This document shows, piece after piece, positions 23,932 through 33,690 of a DNA stretch of 59,948 bases (position 1 is the first letter of the stretch; the number at the start of each line of letters is the position of its first letter). This DNA comes from Pedosphaera parvula Ellin514. GTDB lineage: Bacteria > Verrucomicrobiota > Verrucomicrobiia > Limisphaerales > Pedosphaeraceae. The DNA is taken from the NCBI RefSeq assembly GCF_000172555.1, contig NZ_ABOX02000047.1:1-59948 (forward strand), read 5' to 3'. Both the position numbers and the translations under genes were made by a program. Under the pieces are notes generated by a model. That model was not told the origin of the DNA and did not search any database. It saw nothing but the letters and a program-made list of their open reading frames with translations.

Positions 23932-25689
23932 ATGAGTTCCGATTTTCCGCATCCCAGTTCTCAACTCAGCCACAAAGGAATTTTTTTTCCAAACTGGAGA
24001 AGTCTTTCCACTCACGTTTTCGCTCTTCTTTTTCTCGGCCAGGTGACCGGCCATGCTGACCCCAACGCTGCTCCAGCGAAGGATAAGGAGGAATATCGCC
24101 GCTTTGCCCTCGATCATCACGGGAATCCCCAACTCGGCAGGAAACTTTTTGCAGATACTCGGGTCGCTTGCACCAAATGTCACACCATTGATGGATCGAG
24201 CAGCAATGTCGGGCCGGACCTGGCTTCGGTGGGCAACAAATTCTCCCGCACTGAATTGATGCAAGCCGTGCTGGAACCGTCCTCCACCATCGCCGTGGGA
24301 TACACGACCACCATCGTCGAAACCAAATCCGGCGAAGAATTTCAAGGGGTCGTCAGGGAAGACGGAAGTGCCTGGATGGATCTCATGGGACCGGAGAAAA
24401 AAGTTTCGCGCATCGACAAGCGGGACATCCAGGGCCAACGCACCAGCAACGTCTCTCTCATGCCTGAAGGCCTGCAATCTTCAATGTCATTGGAGGAATT
24501 TACCGATTTAATCGACTATCTTTCCTCATTGAAACTGGTTTCCCAAGATATGGCTGCCAGCGGAGCCCCAAGTTCCATTCCTGCCATCAAACAACCCATC
24601 GGCATCATCCCTTTTCAATCGGAACAGCACAAGTTTGATCACCCCTGCTGGTTCGGACAAGTTCCGGGACTGAAAAATGGATTCTTAATCCTTGAGCACA
24701 AAAAAGGTCGCATCTGGCTGCTTGAGAAGAATGGCACCACCGAAACCAAAACTCTCTTCGCCGATCTGCATGAGGAAATCCGCCCGGGCGAAGCCACGGG
24801 CTTGCTCGGCCTCGCCTTTCATCCGGGTTTCCGCCACAACCGTAAATACTATCTCCAACACCAAATCCAGGAAAACGGCCGCATCTCATCCGTCGTCATC
24901 GAGCGACAGGCCGATGCCAGTTTTAAAAAGGATTCCGGTCAGGCGTCTCGCCGTCTCATAAAAATTCCCTGCTCAACCGATGTCCATTCCGGCGGCGGCA
25001 TTGAATTCGGTCCTGATGGTTTCCTCTATATCGGCATGGGCGATACCGGTCCGCAAGGCGACCCGCAAGGTCATGCCCAGGACCTCGGTCAACTCCTCGG
25101 AAAAATGTTGCGCCTCGATGTGGATCATTGCACCGGCGACAAGCTCTACGCCATTCCACGCGATAATCCGTTTCTTAAGCAGGAAGGCGCACAGCCGGAA
25201 ATTTGGGCCTATGGCTTCCGTGAACCGTGGCGGTTCACCTTCGATTCCAAGACTGGCGATTTGTGGCTTGGCGACGTGGGCCAGGATCGCGTGGAGGAAG
25301 TAGACCTCGTCCATTGCGGCGGAAATTACGGCTGGAATGTTTACGAAGGCACTCAGAAATTCTCCACCCACTATGGCAAGGAGGGAGCCAGCTACCAGCA
25401 ACCGGTATTTTGTTACCAACGCAACTATGGCGCCTCCGTCACGGGCGGCTATGTGTATCGCGGGAACAGGCGTTCCTCATTTTACGGTGTTTACATTTTT
25501 GGCGACTTCAACTCCCACCGCATTTGGGGATTGACCCAGGAAAAAGGCGAGCTGAAGGAAATCCGCCAGCTTGGCATGTCACCTCAAGGCATTGCCTCCT
25601 TCGGTCGCGATGCCAAAGGAGAGCTCTTTATCGTCGGCTACGAGGGAAACATCTACAAACTGGATCTGGAGCAAGGCGATTTTCGTTAA
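23932..25689 (+). CDS. Secreted PQQ-type sugar dehydrogenase with N-terminal c-type heme module
   Basis: A 585-residue exported protein. A hydrophobic export segment (about 28-42, THVFALLFLGQVTGHA) is followed by a c-type heme module with CTKCH (Cys80, Cys83, His84) and the PVC-type heme-binding pattern (GPDLASVG, TVVE-like strand GYTTTIVETKSGEEFQGVV, LMPEGL near 185, a distal Met region). From about 215 a six-bladed propeller of the glucose/sorbosone dehydrogenase family follows (GLLGLAFHPGF, SGGGIEFGPDGFLYIGMGD, WAYGFREPWRF, GGNYGWNVYEG). It probably oxidises a sugar or alcohol in the periplasm and passes electrons to its own heme. The same heme module sits at the other end of the next gene's product. 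Confidence 0.85.
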   Translation: MSSDFPHPSSQLSHKGIFFPNWRSLSTHVFALLFLGQVTGHADPNAAPAKDKEEYRRFALDHHGNPQLGRKLFADTRVACTKCHTIDGSSSNVGPDLASVGNKFSRTELMQAVLEPSSTIAVGYTTTIVETKSGEEFQGVVREDGSAWMDLMGPEKKVSRIDKRDIQGQRTSNVSLMPEGLQSSMSLEEFTDLIDYLSSLKLVSQDMAASGAPSSIPAIKQPIGIIPFQSEQHKFDHPCWFGQVPGLKNGFLILEHKKGRIWLLEKNGTTETKTLFADLHEEIRPGEATGLLGLAFHPGFRHNRKYYLQHQIQENGRISSVVIERQADASFKKDSGQASRRLIKIPCSTDVHSGGGIEFGPDGFLYIGMGDTGPQGDPQGHAQDLGQLLGKMLRLDVDHCTGDKLYAIPRDNPFLKQEGAQPEIWAYGFREPWRFTFDSKTGDLWLGDVGQDRVEEVDLVHCGGNYGWNVYEGTQKFSTHYGKEGASYQQPVFCYQRNYGASVTGGYVYRGNRRSSFYGVYIFGDFNSHRIWGLTQEKGELKEIRQLGMSPQGIASFGRDAKGELFIVGYEGNIYKLDLEQGDFR

Positions 25690-25959
25690 AAATTGAGGTG
25701 AATATTTCTTAAATTGTTTATGCGCAGTAACTTGAGCGCTTTTATCTCTCCGCGTCGCTTATTAATATTTGCTTAATTAGTTATTTTTTATTAAACGATA
25801 ACCGCTTATCCCTTAATAAGATTTCTGTAATTAAACTTAGTTTAATTACCAAGGATACTCACCATTCAGGAAGCGCAACCTGTTCTGTCAATCATCCTTG
25901 CATTGAAGAACTTTTCCTTTCTCCCGTCTGAGTATTCAGTCATAAATTGTCATCTAAGC
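25690..25959 (+). promoter_or_regulatory. AT-rich intergenic region with a 10-3-10 inverted repeat
   Basis: This 270-bp gap is much more AT-rich than its surroundings. It holds a perfect inverted repeat, GTAATTAAAC tta GTTTAATTAC (25827-25849), and a weaker CTTAT...ATAAG just before it. There is no T-run after the stem, so a protein operator or regulatory site for the downstream dehydrogenase is more likely than a terminator. The regulator is unknown. Confidence 0.5.
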
Positions 25960-28900
25960 ATGAACTTAAAATCGCTAACGGCGTTACGCCTGGCTTGTGT
26001 TGTTTCGCTGGGTCTTCTTCCCTCCACCACTCTCCTGGCCCAGGGCAACGGCGCTTTGGATGACATCATCCGCAAGACCGATCCGCTGACGCCTGAGCTG
26101 GAACAGAAGTCGTTTCATCTGCCGCCCGGCTTTGAAATCCAGCTCGTCGCCTCCGAACCGGCCATTGGCAAGCCCATGAACATGGCCTTCGATGCCCAGG
26201 GCCGCCTCTGGATTACTCAATCGCGCGAATATCCTTTCCCCGCCCCAACCAATGCTTTCGGCCGCGACGCCATCAAAGTCATTTCCGGCTTCCAACCAAA
26301 CGGCTGGGCGACAAATGTCAGCACTTTCGCCACTAACCTGAACATACCCATCGGCCTCTATCCCTATAAGGATGGCGTAATCGCGTTCAGCATTCCTTAC
26401 GTTTATTCCCTGCAGGACACCAATCACGACGGCCATGCTGATACGCGCGACATCATCATGGGCACCTATGGCTTTGATCGAGACACCCACGGCCTGACCA
26501 GCGCTTTCCGGCGCGGCTACGATGGCTGGATTTACGCCGACCACGGCTACCACAACACCACCACCCTTACGGCCAAGGATGGCAGCACCATCACGATGAA
26601 TTCCGGCAATTGTTATCGCTTCAAGCCGGATGGCTCTCACGTGGAGCAACATAGCTGGGGCCAGGTGAACCCTTTTGGCCTGATGTTCGATCCTCTCGGC
26701 GATCTTTGGTCCGCCGATTGTCATAGCAAACCAGTGTATATACTCCTGCGCGGCGCTTATTATCCCAGCTTCGGCAAGCCGAACGATGGTCTCGGTTTCG
26801 GTCCCGAAGTTGTTCCATACTTCCACGGCTCGACCGCCATCGCCGGCATGGTCTATTATGCCACCACCAATTTTCCCGCCGAATATCAAGCCACCACTTT
26901 CATCGGCAACGTCATGACCTCCCGGATCAATCGCGATTCCTATACTGCGCATGGCTCGAGCCGCCCGGGCAAGCCAGAGCCCGATTTCATGACTTGCGAT
27001 GACCCCTGGTTCCGTCCGGTTGACCTTCAACTCGGGCCTGACGGTGCGATTTACGTCGCCGATTTTTACAACCGCATTATCGGTCATTATGAAGTGCCAC
27101 TCGACCACCCGGGTCGTGACCGCGAACGCGGCCGAATTTGGCGCATTGTGTATACCGGCAAGGGTGTTTCATCAAACGAGTCCGCCAACATCAAACCCAC
27201 CTCACCTGAGCAGTTAAATCTCGTCAAAGCCTCCACGAAGGAACTCATCGCCGCCATTGGCCACCCCAACATCACTACGCGCATGCTGGCGATGAATCAA
27301 CTCGTCGATCGTATCGGCCAGCCAGCCGTCAAGCCGGTCGCCAGAATGATGCGCGACAAAAAGGCCAATTCCTTCCAAAAAATCCATGGCCTTTGGGTTT
27401 TGCAACGTCTCGGTGGACTGGATGAAAAAATCCTCACTGCTGCCGCCAAAGATTCAGATCGCGGTGTGCGCACTCACACCATGCACGTTTTGTCCGAAGT
27501 GACTTCTCTTACCGCGGAACAGCGCCAATTGCTGCTCGCCGGGTTGCACGACACAGATGGTTTTGTTCAACGCGCCGCTGCCGATGCCTTCGGCCGCCAT
27601 CCGCAATTTGAAAATATCCGGCCCTTGCTGGATGAACTTACCCGCATTCCTGCGGATGACGACCAGCTCCGCCATGCCACTCGCATGGCGCTCCGCAACC
27701 AGCTCCGCGACACCAAAAGCTACACTCAACTCTCCGCCGGCAGCCTGAGCGAAGCGGATGCACGTGCCATTGCCGACGTTTCAATCGCAGTGCAGTCACC
27801 GGATTCCGCAAAGTTCCTCATAGGCTTCATTGCGAAGTATTCCGAACCTCGCGAAACCCTGGTCGCGCACGTGAAACATATTGTTCTTTATCTGCCGCAG
27901 GACGAACTCCCTGCTCTCGCAAAGGTTGCCCAGGCCTCCTTTGGTGATGATTTGGATTTGCAGCTCACCATCTTCAAATCCATTCAGGAAGGCACGGCAC
28001 AACGGGGCGGCACCTTGCCCGAAAACATTCGCGAATGGGCCTCGACCCTTGCTTCCAAACTTGCCGATTCCGTCGAGAAGGGCAGTTCCGGCTGGACCAG
28101 CACCCCTATCGAAGGCATGGGACCAACCCCTTCCCCCTGGTGCGTGCAATTACGCAAATCCAATGACGGCGACGAAAGCTCGCCCTTTCTGAGCAGTCTG
28201 CCACCCAATGGCGAACAATTGACCGGAATACTCCGTTCCAAACCATTTACCATCCCCGCCCAATTGACGTTCTTCATGGTTGGTCACGATGGCCGCACTG
28301 GCAAACCGGTACAAAAGAAAAATTTCATCCGCCTGCGCTCGGCTGAAACCGGAGAACTTTTGAAGGAAGCATCTCCTCCGCATAACGACACGGCGCGCAA
28401 ATATAATTGGGATCTCAGCAGTTTCTCCGGCAAACAGGGCTACTTGGAATTGGTGGATGGGAACAACGGCGATAGTTTTGCCTGGCTCGCCGCCGGCCGT
28501 TTCACACCCGCCATTGTGCAAATGCCGGAGCTCGACCCGCGCCAGATTGCCGAACGCCAGCGCACCACGGCCCAAGTGGCACGCAATCTCAAGGTGACTG
28601 CACTCGCACCACAACTCACCCAATGGCTTGCCGCCAAAACCACCGATGTTGACGCGCGCGAACTCTGCGCCCGCGCCCTTCTCTCATTTGATCCAATCAG
28701 CTCCGTCACATTGATCAGCGGTGTCCTTAACGATGCCGGAGAACTCATGGCTCTACGCGAAAAAATGGCTGAAGTTCTCGCTCAACAAAATTCCCCGGCC
28801 GCCCGCACTGGCTTGATCACTGCCTTGCACACCGCTCCTGAGCGCCTGCAAATTCGCCTCGCCATGGCTCTGGCCAGTTCGCCGGAAGGGGCGGAAGCCC

Positions 28901-29529
28901 TGTTGCAACTGGTGTCCGATAAAAAAGTCTCCGCCCGCCTCGTGATGGAGCGCAAAGTAAAGGAACGCTTGGCCGCCACCAAGGTTCCTAATCTGAACGA
29001 TCGCCTGGCCCAGCTCACCAAGGGCCTTGCGCCGATCAACGATCAAATTCAAAAAATTATCGATCAACGCCATGCCGCGTTTAATCCCGCCAAAGCCACC
29101 GCGGCAAAAGGCGCCGAGGTCTTTGCCAAAAACTGCATGGTCTGCCATTCCATCGATGGCAAGGGCGCCTTGGTCGGCCCGCAATTGGATGGTGTGGGCG
29201 GTCGCGGTCTGGAGCGTTTGATGGAAGATGTGCTTGACCCGAATCGCAACGTCGACCCTTCATTCCGCTACAGCACCATCAATTTAAAGGACGGCGAAGT
29301 CATCAGCGGTCTGCAACGTCGTGAAGAAGGCGAGGTAATCATCTTTGCCGACGCCACCGGCAAGGAAGTTTCGGTGGCCAAGAAGGATATTCAAAGCCGC
29401 ACGGAATCCGAATCCTCCCTCATGCCCGACAGCTTTTCGGAAGTCATACCGGTGGAAGATTTCAACAACCTCATGGCCTTCCTGCTCGCGCACGGATCAT
29501 CGAAGCAGGTCTCGAAAGCCGGTCATTAA
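25960..29529 (+). CDS. PVC-type membrane-bound dehydrogenase with HEAT repeats and C-terminal c-type heme
   Basis: About 1189 residues from ATG 25960 (MNLKSLTALRLACVVSLGLL, signal peptide). The propeller region (about 45-390; PPGFEIQLVASEPAIGKPMNM, GRLWITQSREYP, YVADFYNRIIGHYE) matches the putative membrane-bound dehydrogenase family common in Planctomycetes and Verrucomicrobia. HEAT-like helical repeats follow (about 405-570), then a long helical region. CMVCH at about 1059-1063 binds heme c, followed by the PVC heme-binding tail (GPQLDGVGGRG, DPNRNVDPSFR, LMPDSFSEVIPVEDFNNLMAFLL). It acts outside the cytoplasmic membrane, probably oxidising a sugar or alcohol. An in-frame ATG at 25903 gives a poorer N-terminus. 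Confidence 0.88.
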   Translation: MNLKSLTALRLACVVSLGLLPSTTLLAQGNGALDDIIRKTDPLTPELEQKSFHLPPGFEIQLVASEPAIGKPMNMAFDAQGRLWITQSREYPFPAPTNAFGRDAIKVISGFQPNGWATNVSTFATNLNIPIGLYPYKDGVIAFSIPYVYSLQDTNHDGHADTRDIIMGTYGFDRDTHGLTSAFRRGYDGWIYADHGYHNTTTLTAKDGSTITMNSGNCYRFKPDGSHVEQHSWGQVNPFGLMFDPLGDLWSADCHSKPVYILLRGAYYPSFGKPNDGLGFGPEVVPYFHGSTAIAGMVYYATTNFPAEYQATTFIGNVMTSRINRDSYTAHGSSRPGKPEPDFMTCDDPWFRPVDLQLGPDGAIYVADFYNRIIGHYEVPLDHPGRDRERGRIWRIVYTGKGVSSNESANIKPTSPEQLNLVKASTKELIAAIGHPNITTRMLAMNQLVDRIGQPAVKPVARMMRDKKANSFQKIHGLWVLQRLGGLDEKILTAAAKDSDRGVRTHTMHVLSEVTSLTAEQRQLLLAGLHDTDGFVQRAAADAFGRHPQFENIRPLLDELTRIPADDDQLRHATRMALRNQLRDTKSYTQLSAGSLSEADARAIADVSIAVQSPDSAKFLIGFIAKYSEPRETLVAHVKHIVLYLPQDELPALAKVAQASFGDDLDLQLTIFKSIQEGTAQRGGTLPENIREWASTLASKLADSVEKGSSGWTSTPIEGMGPTPSPWCVQLRKSNDGDESSPFLSSLPPNGEQLTGILRSKPFTIPAQLTFFMVGHDGRTGKPVQKKNFIRLRSAETGELLKEASPPHNDTARKYNWDLSSFSGKQGYLELVDGNNGDSFAWLAAGRFTPAIVQMPELDPRQIAERQRTTAQVARNLKVTALAPQLTQWLAAKTTDVDARELCARALLSFDPISSVTLISGVLNDAGELMALREKMAEVLAQQNSPAARTGLITALHTAPERLQIRLAMALASSPEGAEALLQLVSDKKVSARLVMERKVKERLAATKVPNLNDRLAQLTKGLAPINDQIQKIIDQRHAAFNPAKATAAKGAEVFAKNCMVCHSIDGKGALVGPQLDGVGGRGLERLMEDVLDPNRNVDPSFRYSTINLKDGEVISGLQRREEGEVIIFADATGKEVSVAKKDIQSRTESESSLMPDSFSEVIPVEDFNNLMAFLLAHGSSKQVSKAGH

Positions 29530-29555
29530 TAAGAATGCAGGTGCGGTGTCCGGGT

Positions 29556-30878
29556 CTATTTACCGGGCATCGCGCTGACCGAATTGGTCGGGACATCGAT
29601 GCGTTTGAGCGCTTCCTTCGCCGGCTCGCGCAAATGCGCCTCGTGAGTGGCCAGCACTTCACGCAGTAAAGGCACCGCTTCCTTCGCCGCCGGACCAATC
29701 TCTCCCAGCCTCTGAATTGCGAAGTCTTCGAACATGGATCGCTTTTTTATCAACTCCATCATCGCCTGCAATCCCGCCCGATTACCCGGGTCGGCCCACA
29801 GCACCTGCGATGCCGCGTTCGCGACCAGGTTTTCGTTGGTGGTCTGCAATGCTTTTTCCAATCGAGGCACATAAAATTCCTTGGCCGCTCCCAAGGTTTT
29901 CAAACCAATTGCCGCACGCGTTGAGACGTCCGTCTGAGCATCACTGATAACCGAAACCAGCGCGGGCAACACGGCTGAAGAATTGGTTCCAATTTCAATT
30001 AAAGCCTGTACCGCAACCGACCGATGTTTGGAATTGGAATTGTTTGTGAGCGCGCTTAGCAAAAAGTTGAGCTCCTCGGTCTTGTCGGGATCGATTGTGC
30101 AGATTGCCTGGGCCAGGACGCATTTCGTTTCCCAGTTGGTTGTGGCGAGAAATGCAGGCTGCAGCAGTGGCAACGCGGCCGCTGCATTGGTGCGAATACT
30201 CCCTAACGCTGTCGCAAAACGTAAATACCCGCTGCTTCCGGAAGGCTGTTCGCCAAGGAGTTCTATTAGCGTTGGAACAGCCGCTTTTGACTTTGCTCCC
30301 TGGAAACGTAACGACTGCAAGGCGAGTGTCTGCCCCCACGTATCACCCTTCCTGAATTCTTCAATCAGATGAGGCACCCCTCGTTCAGCCCCTTCACCCA
30401 AACCGCCCAATAGAAAAATTGCCTGGCGATGTTTGTATGTATCCTTTTCACTCAGCCGCTTCTCTATTTCAGGCAACAGCGCTTCTGCAGGCGGCTTCAT
30501 GTCGCAAATCGCCTGCGCAGCCTCTTCCGCAATGGTTTGGCTGTTGACGTAGAAAGGCAAATCCCATGATTGCGGCAAAACACCAAGAGCGCCGTAAAAA
30601 AACTTTCGCAGCTTGGTGTCTGGCTTTACCTCAAAAGACTGCTTTAAAAGATAAGGCAGCGCATTAGTTCCCAGTGCTTTTAACGCCTCCTTCGCTTCCT
30701 CATGATCCCCCTCATCCCACCGCGTCCGCGAACTGGATTGATAGTAGCGCCGAAACCATTGGCTCACCGTCCGCCCGGCATACTTCGCCTCGCGCGCACG
30801 CTCCCATCGTTGCCAGATAAAAAGGATAACCAGGAGTACAACGACTCCGATCAAAACTGTCCGCCATTGTCTGGTCAT
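29556..30878 (-). CDS. Membrane-anchored HEAT-repeat protein
   Basis: A 440-residue protein with one N-terminal anchor (about 7-22, VLIGVVVLLVILFIWQRW), then a short conserved element (AKYAGRTVSQWFRRYYQS) and about eight HEAT repeats (e.g. AVPTLIELLGEQP, AVLPALVSVISDAQTDVSTRAAIGLKTLG, AKEAVPLLREVLATHEAHLR). HEAT arrays serve as protein-binding scaffolds; no enzyme domain is visible. Its ATG overlaps the stop of the following entry's gene (ATGA at 30875-30878), so the two are co-translated and probably form a pair at the outer face of the membrane. Partner unknown. Confidence 0.8.
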   Translation of the reverse strand: MTRQWRTVLIGVVVLLVILFIWQRWERAREAKYAGRTVSQWFRRYYQSSSRTRWDEGDHEEAKEALKALGTNALPYLLKQSFEVKPDTKLRKFFYGALGVLPQSWDLPFYVNSQTIAEEAAQAICDMKPPAEALLPEIEKRLSEKDTYKHRQAIFLLGGLGEGAERGVPHLIEEFRKGDTWGQTLALQSLRFQGAKSKAAVPTLIELLGEQPSGSSGYLRFATALGSIRTNAAAALPLLQPAFLATTNWETKCVLAQAICTIDPDKTEELNFLLSALTNNSNSKHRSVAVQALIEIGTNSSAVLPALVSVISDAQTDVSTRAAIGLKTLGAAKEFYVPRLEKALQTTNENLVANAASQVLWADPGNRAGLQAMMELIKKRSMFEDFAIQRLGEIGPAAKEAVPLLREVLATHEAHLREPAKEALKRIDVPTNSVSAMPGK

Positions 30879-32074
30879 GGAATCTCAGTTGATTCGATTT
30901 TCTTCAATGCTCCCTCTGCCGCTTCCCGCACATTGCTATATTCATCCTTGAGCGCTTCCTTTAGAGCAGGAACAGCCTCCTTTGCCGCCGGACCAATTTG
31001 CCCCAATGCAATCGCCGCCTTTCCCCTGACCCGGTTATTTTTCTCTGCCTTCAAAATTTCCAGCAGCGCCGGGACTGCTGGTTTCGATTGATCTCCATAG
31101 GCTCCAAGGAATCCGGCTGCGCTCCATCTCACGCTCTCAACTGGATTTTTCAATTCCTCAATCCGAAATGGAACAATCGCATAGGCCTGATGGTCAATCT
31201 TCCATAAGGCATCCGCCGACATGTAGCGGACCTGCCGGTCGGCCTCGGTCCTTTCCTCAACCCGTTCTTTCAGCCGGGCGATCGCCGCGCCAGCCTTGCT
31301 GCCTGTAAGCCCCAACGACTCGGCGCTACACTTCCGCGCGAGACTGTTAGTGCCACCCAGCTCCTCTATCAAACGAGGAATCACCTTCTCATTCTGTTCG
31401 GCAAGTTTCACCAGTGCCTGGATGGCTACAGGGGCCATTTCGCTCTCCTGCAAAGCCGCGACCAAAATGTTCAAGACTTCGGGATTATTCCTGCCTGCCA
31501 CTCCCAGCAGCCCCAATATTTTCACTCGGACTAATTCGTCTGAATAATAAATAAAGAAGCGCTGCCCACTGACTGCCGGGCCGCGGGGAATGGTGCCAGT
31601 TGTGGTCTTCCTTTCGCGCAATTTTGAATAAAAGGGAATCAGTTCTCCAACAACATTGGTTGCGCTTGGCCCTAACTGGGCCAGCAAAAGAGCGGCATCT
31701 CCGCGCCTCCCGTTCCAATCAGTCTCCGCCGGCACAATCCGCTTCACCCAACTGGGCCAGTTTAAACGGTGGGTGGCATACCATCTCTCCCATGAATCCG
31801 CCCGCTTCAACCGTCTTACGAGGAAAGGGGCCGCCGCAGATCCCATGCTTCGAAAAGCCTCCCGTGGATCACCAGGCGGAGTGCTCTTCTGAACAGGTAA
31901 ATATCCCTGGGAGTGGACGTTGAACCAAAAGTCTACATCTTTTCCTCCGTAGCTCGGAATAGGTTGCGGCGACCAAAATATAAAAAGCAAAACCAACGCG
32001 CCGCTTAACAACGCGAGGCCAAACCACAACCTGTTTTTTTTGGTCTTCACACCTTGTGGAGAAGGCGGGACCAA
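30875..32074 (-). CDS. Membrane-anchored HEAT-repeat protein, first of the pair
   Basis: A 399-residue protein with the same plan as its partner: an anchor (about 15-34, LWFGLALLSGALVLLFIFW), the element SYGGKDVDFWFNVHSQG, then HEAT repeats. The last ones are the clearest (AVPALLEILKAEKNNRVRGKAAIALGQIG, AVPALKEALKDEYSNVREAAEGAL). The G-K/R-x-V/x-x-W-F element before the repeats recurs in both, so they are related. It starts the two-gene operon. No catalytic motif is seen. Confidence 0.8.
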   Translation of the reverse strand: MVPPSPQGVKTKKNRLWFGLALLSGALVLLFIFWSPQPIPSYGGKDVDFWFNVHSQGYLPVQKSTPPGDPREAFRSMGSAAAPFLVRRLKRADSWERWYATHRLNWPSWVKRIVPAETDWNGRRGDAALLLAQLGPSATNVVGELIPFYSKLRERKTTTGTIPRGPAVSGQRFFIYYSDELVRVKILGLLGVAGRNNPEVLNILVAALQESEMAPVAIQALVKLAEQNEKVIPRLIEELGGTNSLARKCSAESLGLTGSKAGAAIARLKERVEERTEADRQVRYMSADALWKIDHQAYAIVPFRIEELKNPVESVRWSAAGFLGAYGDQSKPAVPALLEILKAEKNNRVRGKAAIALGQIGPAAKEAVPALKEALKDEYSNVREAAEGALKKIESTEIP

Positions 32075-32246
32075 CAGTCACATGACTCAAGGGAACCCAG
32101 CCTTTTCTCTTAGGCCAAGGCTACTGCGCTCGATTTGGTTGAGTCAACCCGCAAAAACCTGAGTCAATCCCGCACCGGCTTCAAAATGGGCGTGGCATGG
32201 CAATTGCTTCACCCGCGTCACACACCAGCAGGTCCGGTTGCCCCAC

Positions 32247-33389
32247 TCATTTCCCGAATGAAATCTCGATTTCGTAAGTATCACTCCCATTGGGATTATC
32301 CACGAAACGCACCCATAAAGCTTCTTTCTCAGCCCACATCGTGGCCAGGTCCCGGCCTTTTCGGTTCACAATTTTGGCTGTCGAAAAGTCCACAGATTTC
32401 GGTAAGAAAGTATTCGTCCCCTCATTTTTTATCACCTCATCCTGCTGGGGAAACCATGAAACATTGTTCAGCATGACCCTGCCCGGCAGCAGACGCCCTC
32501 CATGCTGCAAGGTTGCGCCGCCCGAATTGATAATAAAGCAATCACTGCCGTCGATTTCCGCCGTGATTTTTAAAGTCGCCGGAATCGATGCGATTGCTTT
32601 GGCGGGTTTTGGATTGGACACATGGAAATGCACTTTAAACTCATATTCATCCGCTCCGTTTTGGATATCATCGATATAAACAATCAAAGCATTCTCCGCC
32701 CGTTCCAATGCCACGACCCCGCGCCCGTGGATTTCCTCCAAATCCACCGAGTCCAGGGAGAATGTTTCGGGTAAAAATTTTGATGCCCCGGCTGAGGTCA
32801 GATAGTTTTTCTCCCGGGGATTCCATTGTGCTCCATTTACTTCGACCGCTCCCTGCGGCCAGTCCCAATGAACATGCTCCCAAAGCGCCCCGTCTCTCGT
32901 GATCGTAATCTTATCCGAGCCATCAATCGTTCCTTTAAAATGGAATACCGCTTCGGGAATTTCCGTTGTCGATGGTTTGCTGGTGTTTGTTAATTTCGCC
33001 GGACTGGTGCCCAAAGGTGGGATGGTAACATACCGCAATTCACTGGAGAGCACGCTGGCGGTCGCAGACTGAGGAGTGGACTTCAAGCGGAAGAATTGCA
33101 TCCCGTCTGGCTTCGGCAATGTGAAAGCCACATCGCCCCCACCGGAAGGGACCTCCAAAATCGCCTTCTCCTCCCATTGCGTCTCAAGGCTGGGCCGCAT
33201 TTCCAGTATCACCTGACCCAGTCCGGGTGGAACGGACGCCGCCAATATCACATTCGTGCCCTCGCTCCGGATGGAAGTGATGACCAATTGAGTATTCCGC
33301 GGCACCTCGGCAGCCATTGCCAGGAAGGCAACAACCCCAATGCTCAAGATCCCACCAAGAGGCCCCACACGTAACCTATTTAATCTCAT
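32247..33389 (-). CDS. Secreted protein with two copies of an unnamed domain
   Basis: About 380 residues from ATG 33389, preceded by GGAAGA; an upstream in-frame codon at 33416 is less likely. There is a signal peptide (about 1-27, LGGILSIGVVAFLAMAAEV), then a beta-rich region (about 30-120) that fits a small Ig-like fold. Two copies of an unfamiliar domain of about 105 residues follow (about 150-260 and 265-375). The shared pattern is IDGSD...W or L-x-H...P...N...W-x-P...FLP...D...GR...A-x-x-L-V...DxxxGxDxYEhxhxF. Such domains may bind carbohydrate, but I have no direct evidence. It stands alone; the next gene upstream is divergent. Confidence 0.75.
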   Translation of the reverse strand: MRLNRLRVGPLGGILSIGVVAFLAMAAEVPRNTQLVITSIRSEGTNVILAASVPPGLGQVILEMRPSLETQWEEKAILEVPSGGGDVAFTLPKPDGMQFFRLKSTPQSATASVLSSELRYVTIPPLGTSPAKLTNTSKPSTTEIPEAVFHFKGTIDGSDKITITRDGALWEHVHWDWPQGAVEVNGAQWNPREKNYLTSAGASKFLPETFSLDSVDLEEIHGRGVVALERAENALIVYIDDIQNGADEYEFKVHFHVSNPKPAKAIASIPATLKITAEIDGSDCFIINSGGATLQHGGRLLPGRVMLNNVSWFPQQDEVIKNEGTNTFLPKSVDFSTAKIVNRKGRDLATMWAEKEALWVRFVDNPNGSDTYEIEISFGK

Positions 33390-33690
33390 AAGAATCTTCC
33401 TGCCACATTCATTCAAAGTGAGCTTGCTGCGGCCTCATTTGTTCAAGGAATGAGAATGGTTTTGGCTGCTGGCAATTCATACACCCTGGGGTTATTTTAT
33501 GCAATACAAGCCTTCCTTTTCACCAACTGTCACCAGTTCATGCCACGTTCAAAACAGGCTTAAAATAAGGCTTTTTGCTTAATTTGGAATTGACATCAAG
33601 CCCTTAAAAAGCTGTCATCTACCCTATCGCCGTCGCCTTTACCACCCCTGAAGGGGAATCAGTGCCTCGGCATAACTTTTTTGAAAGCTA
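33390..33690. other. Divergent upstream region of the secreted protein and the Gfo/Idh/MocA gene
   Basis: This gap of about 300 bp holds the candidate promoter at 33590-33618 and a run of short A/T tracts. I see no operator-like palindrome. Confidence 0.5.
33590..33618 (+). promoter_or_regulatory. Candidate promoter of the Gfo/Idh/MocA-MFS operon
   Basis: TTGACA (33590-33595) and TGTCAT (33613-33618) are 17 bp apart, about 70 bp before the oxidoreductase ATG. The -35 is perfect and the -10 is fair. Confidence 0.5.

Noticed and set aside
25984-27108. 374-residue minus-strand reading frame
   Set aside because: Antisense to the PVC-type dehydrogenase; shadow frame without a start signal or domain.
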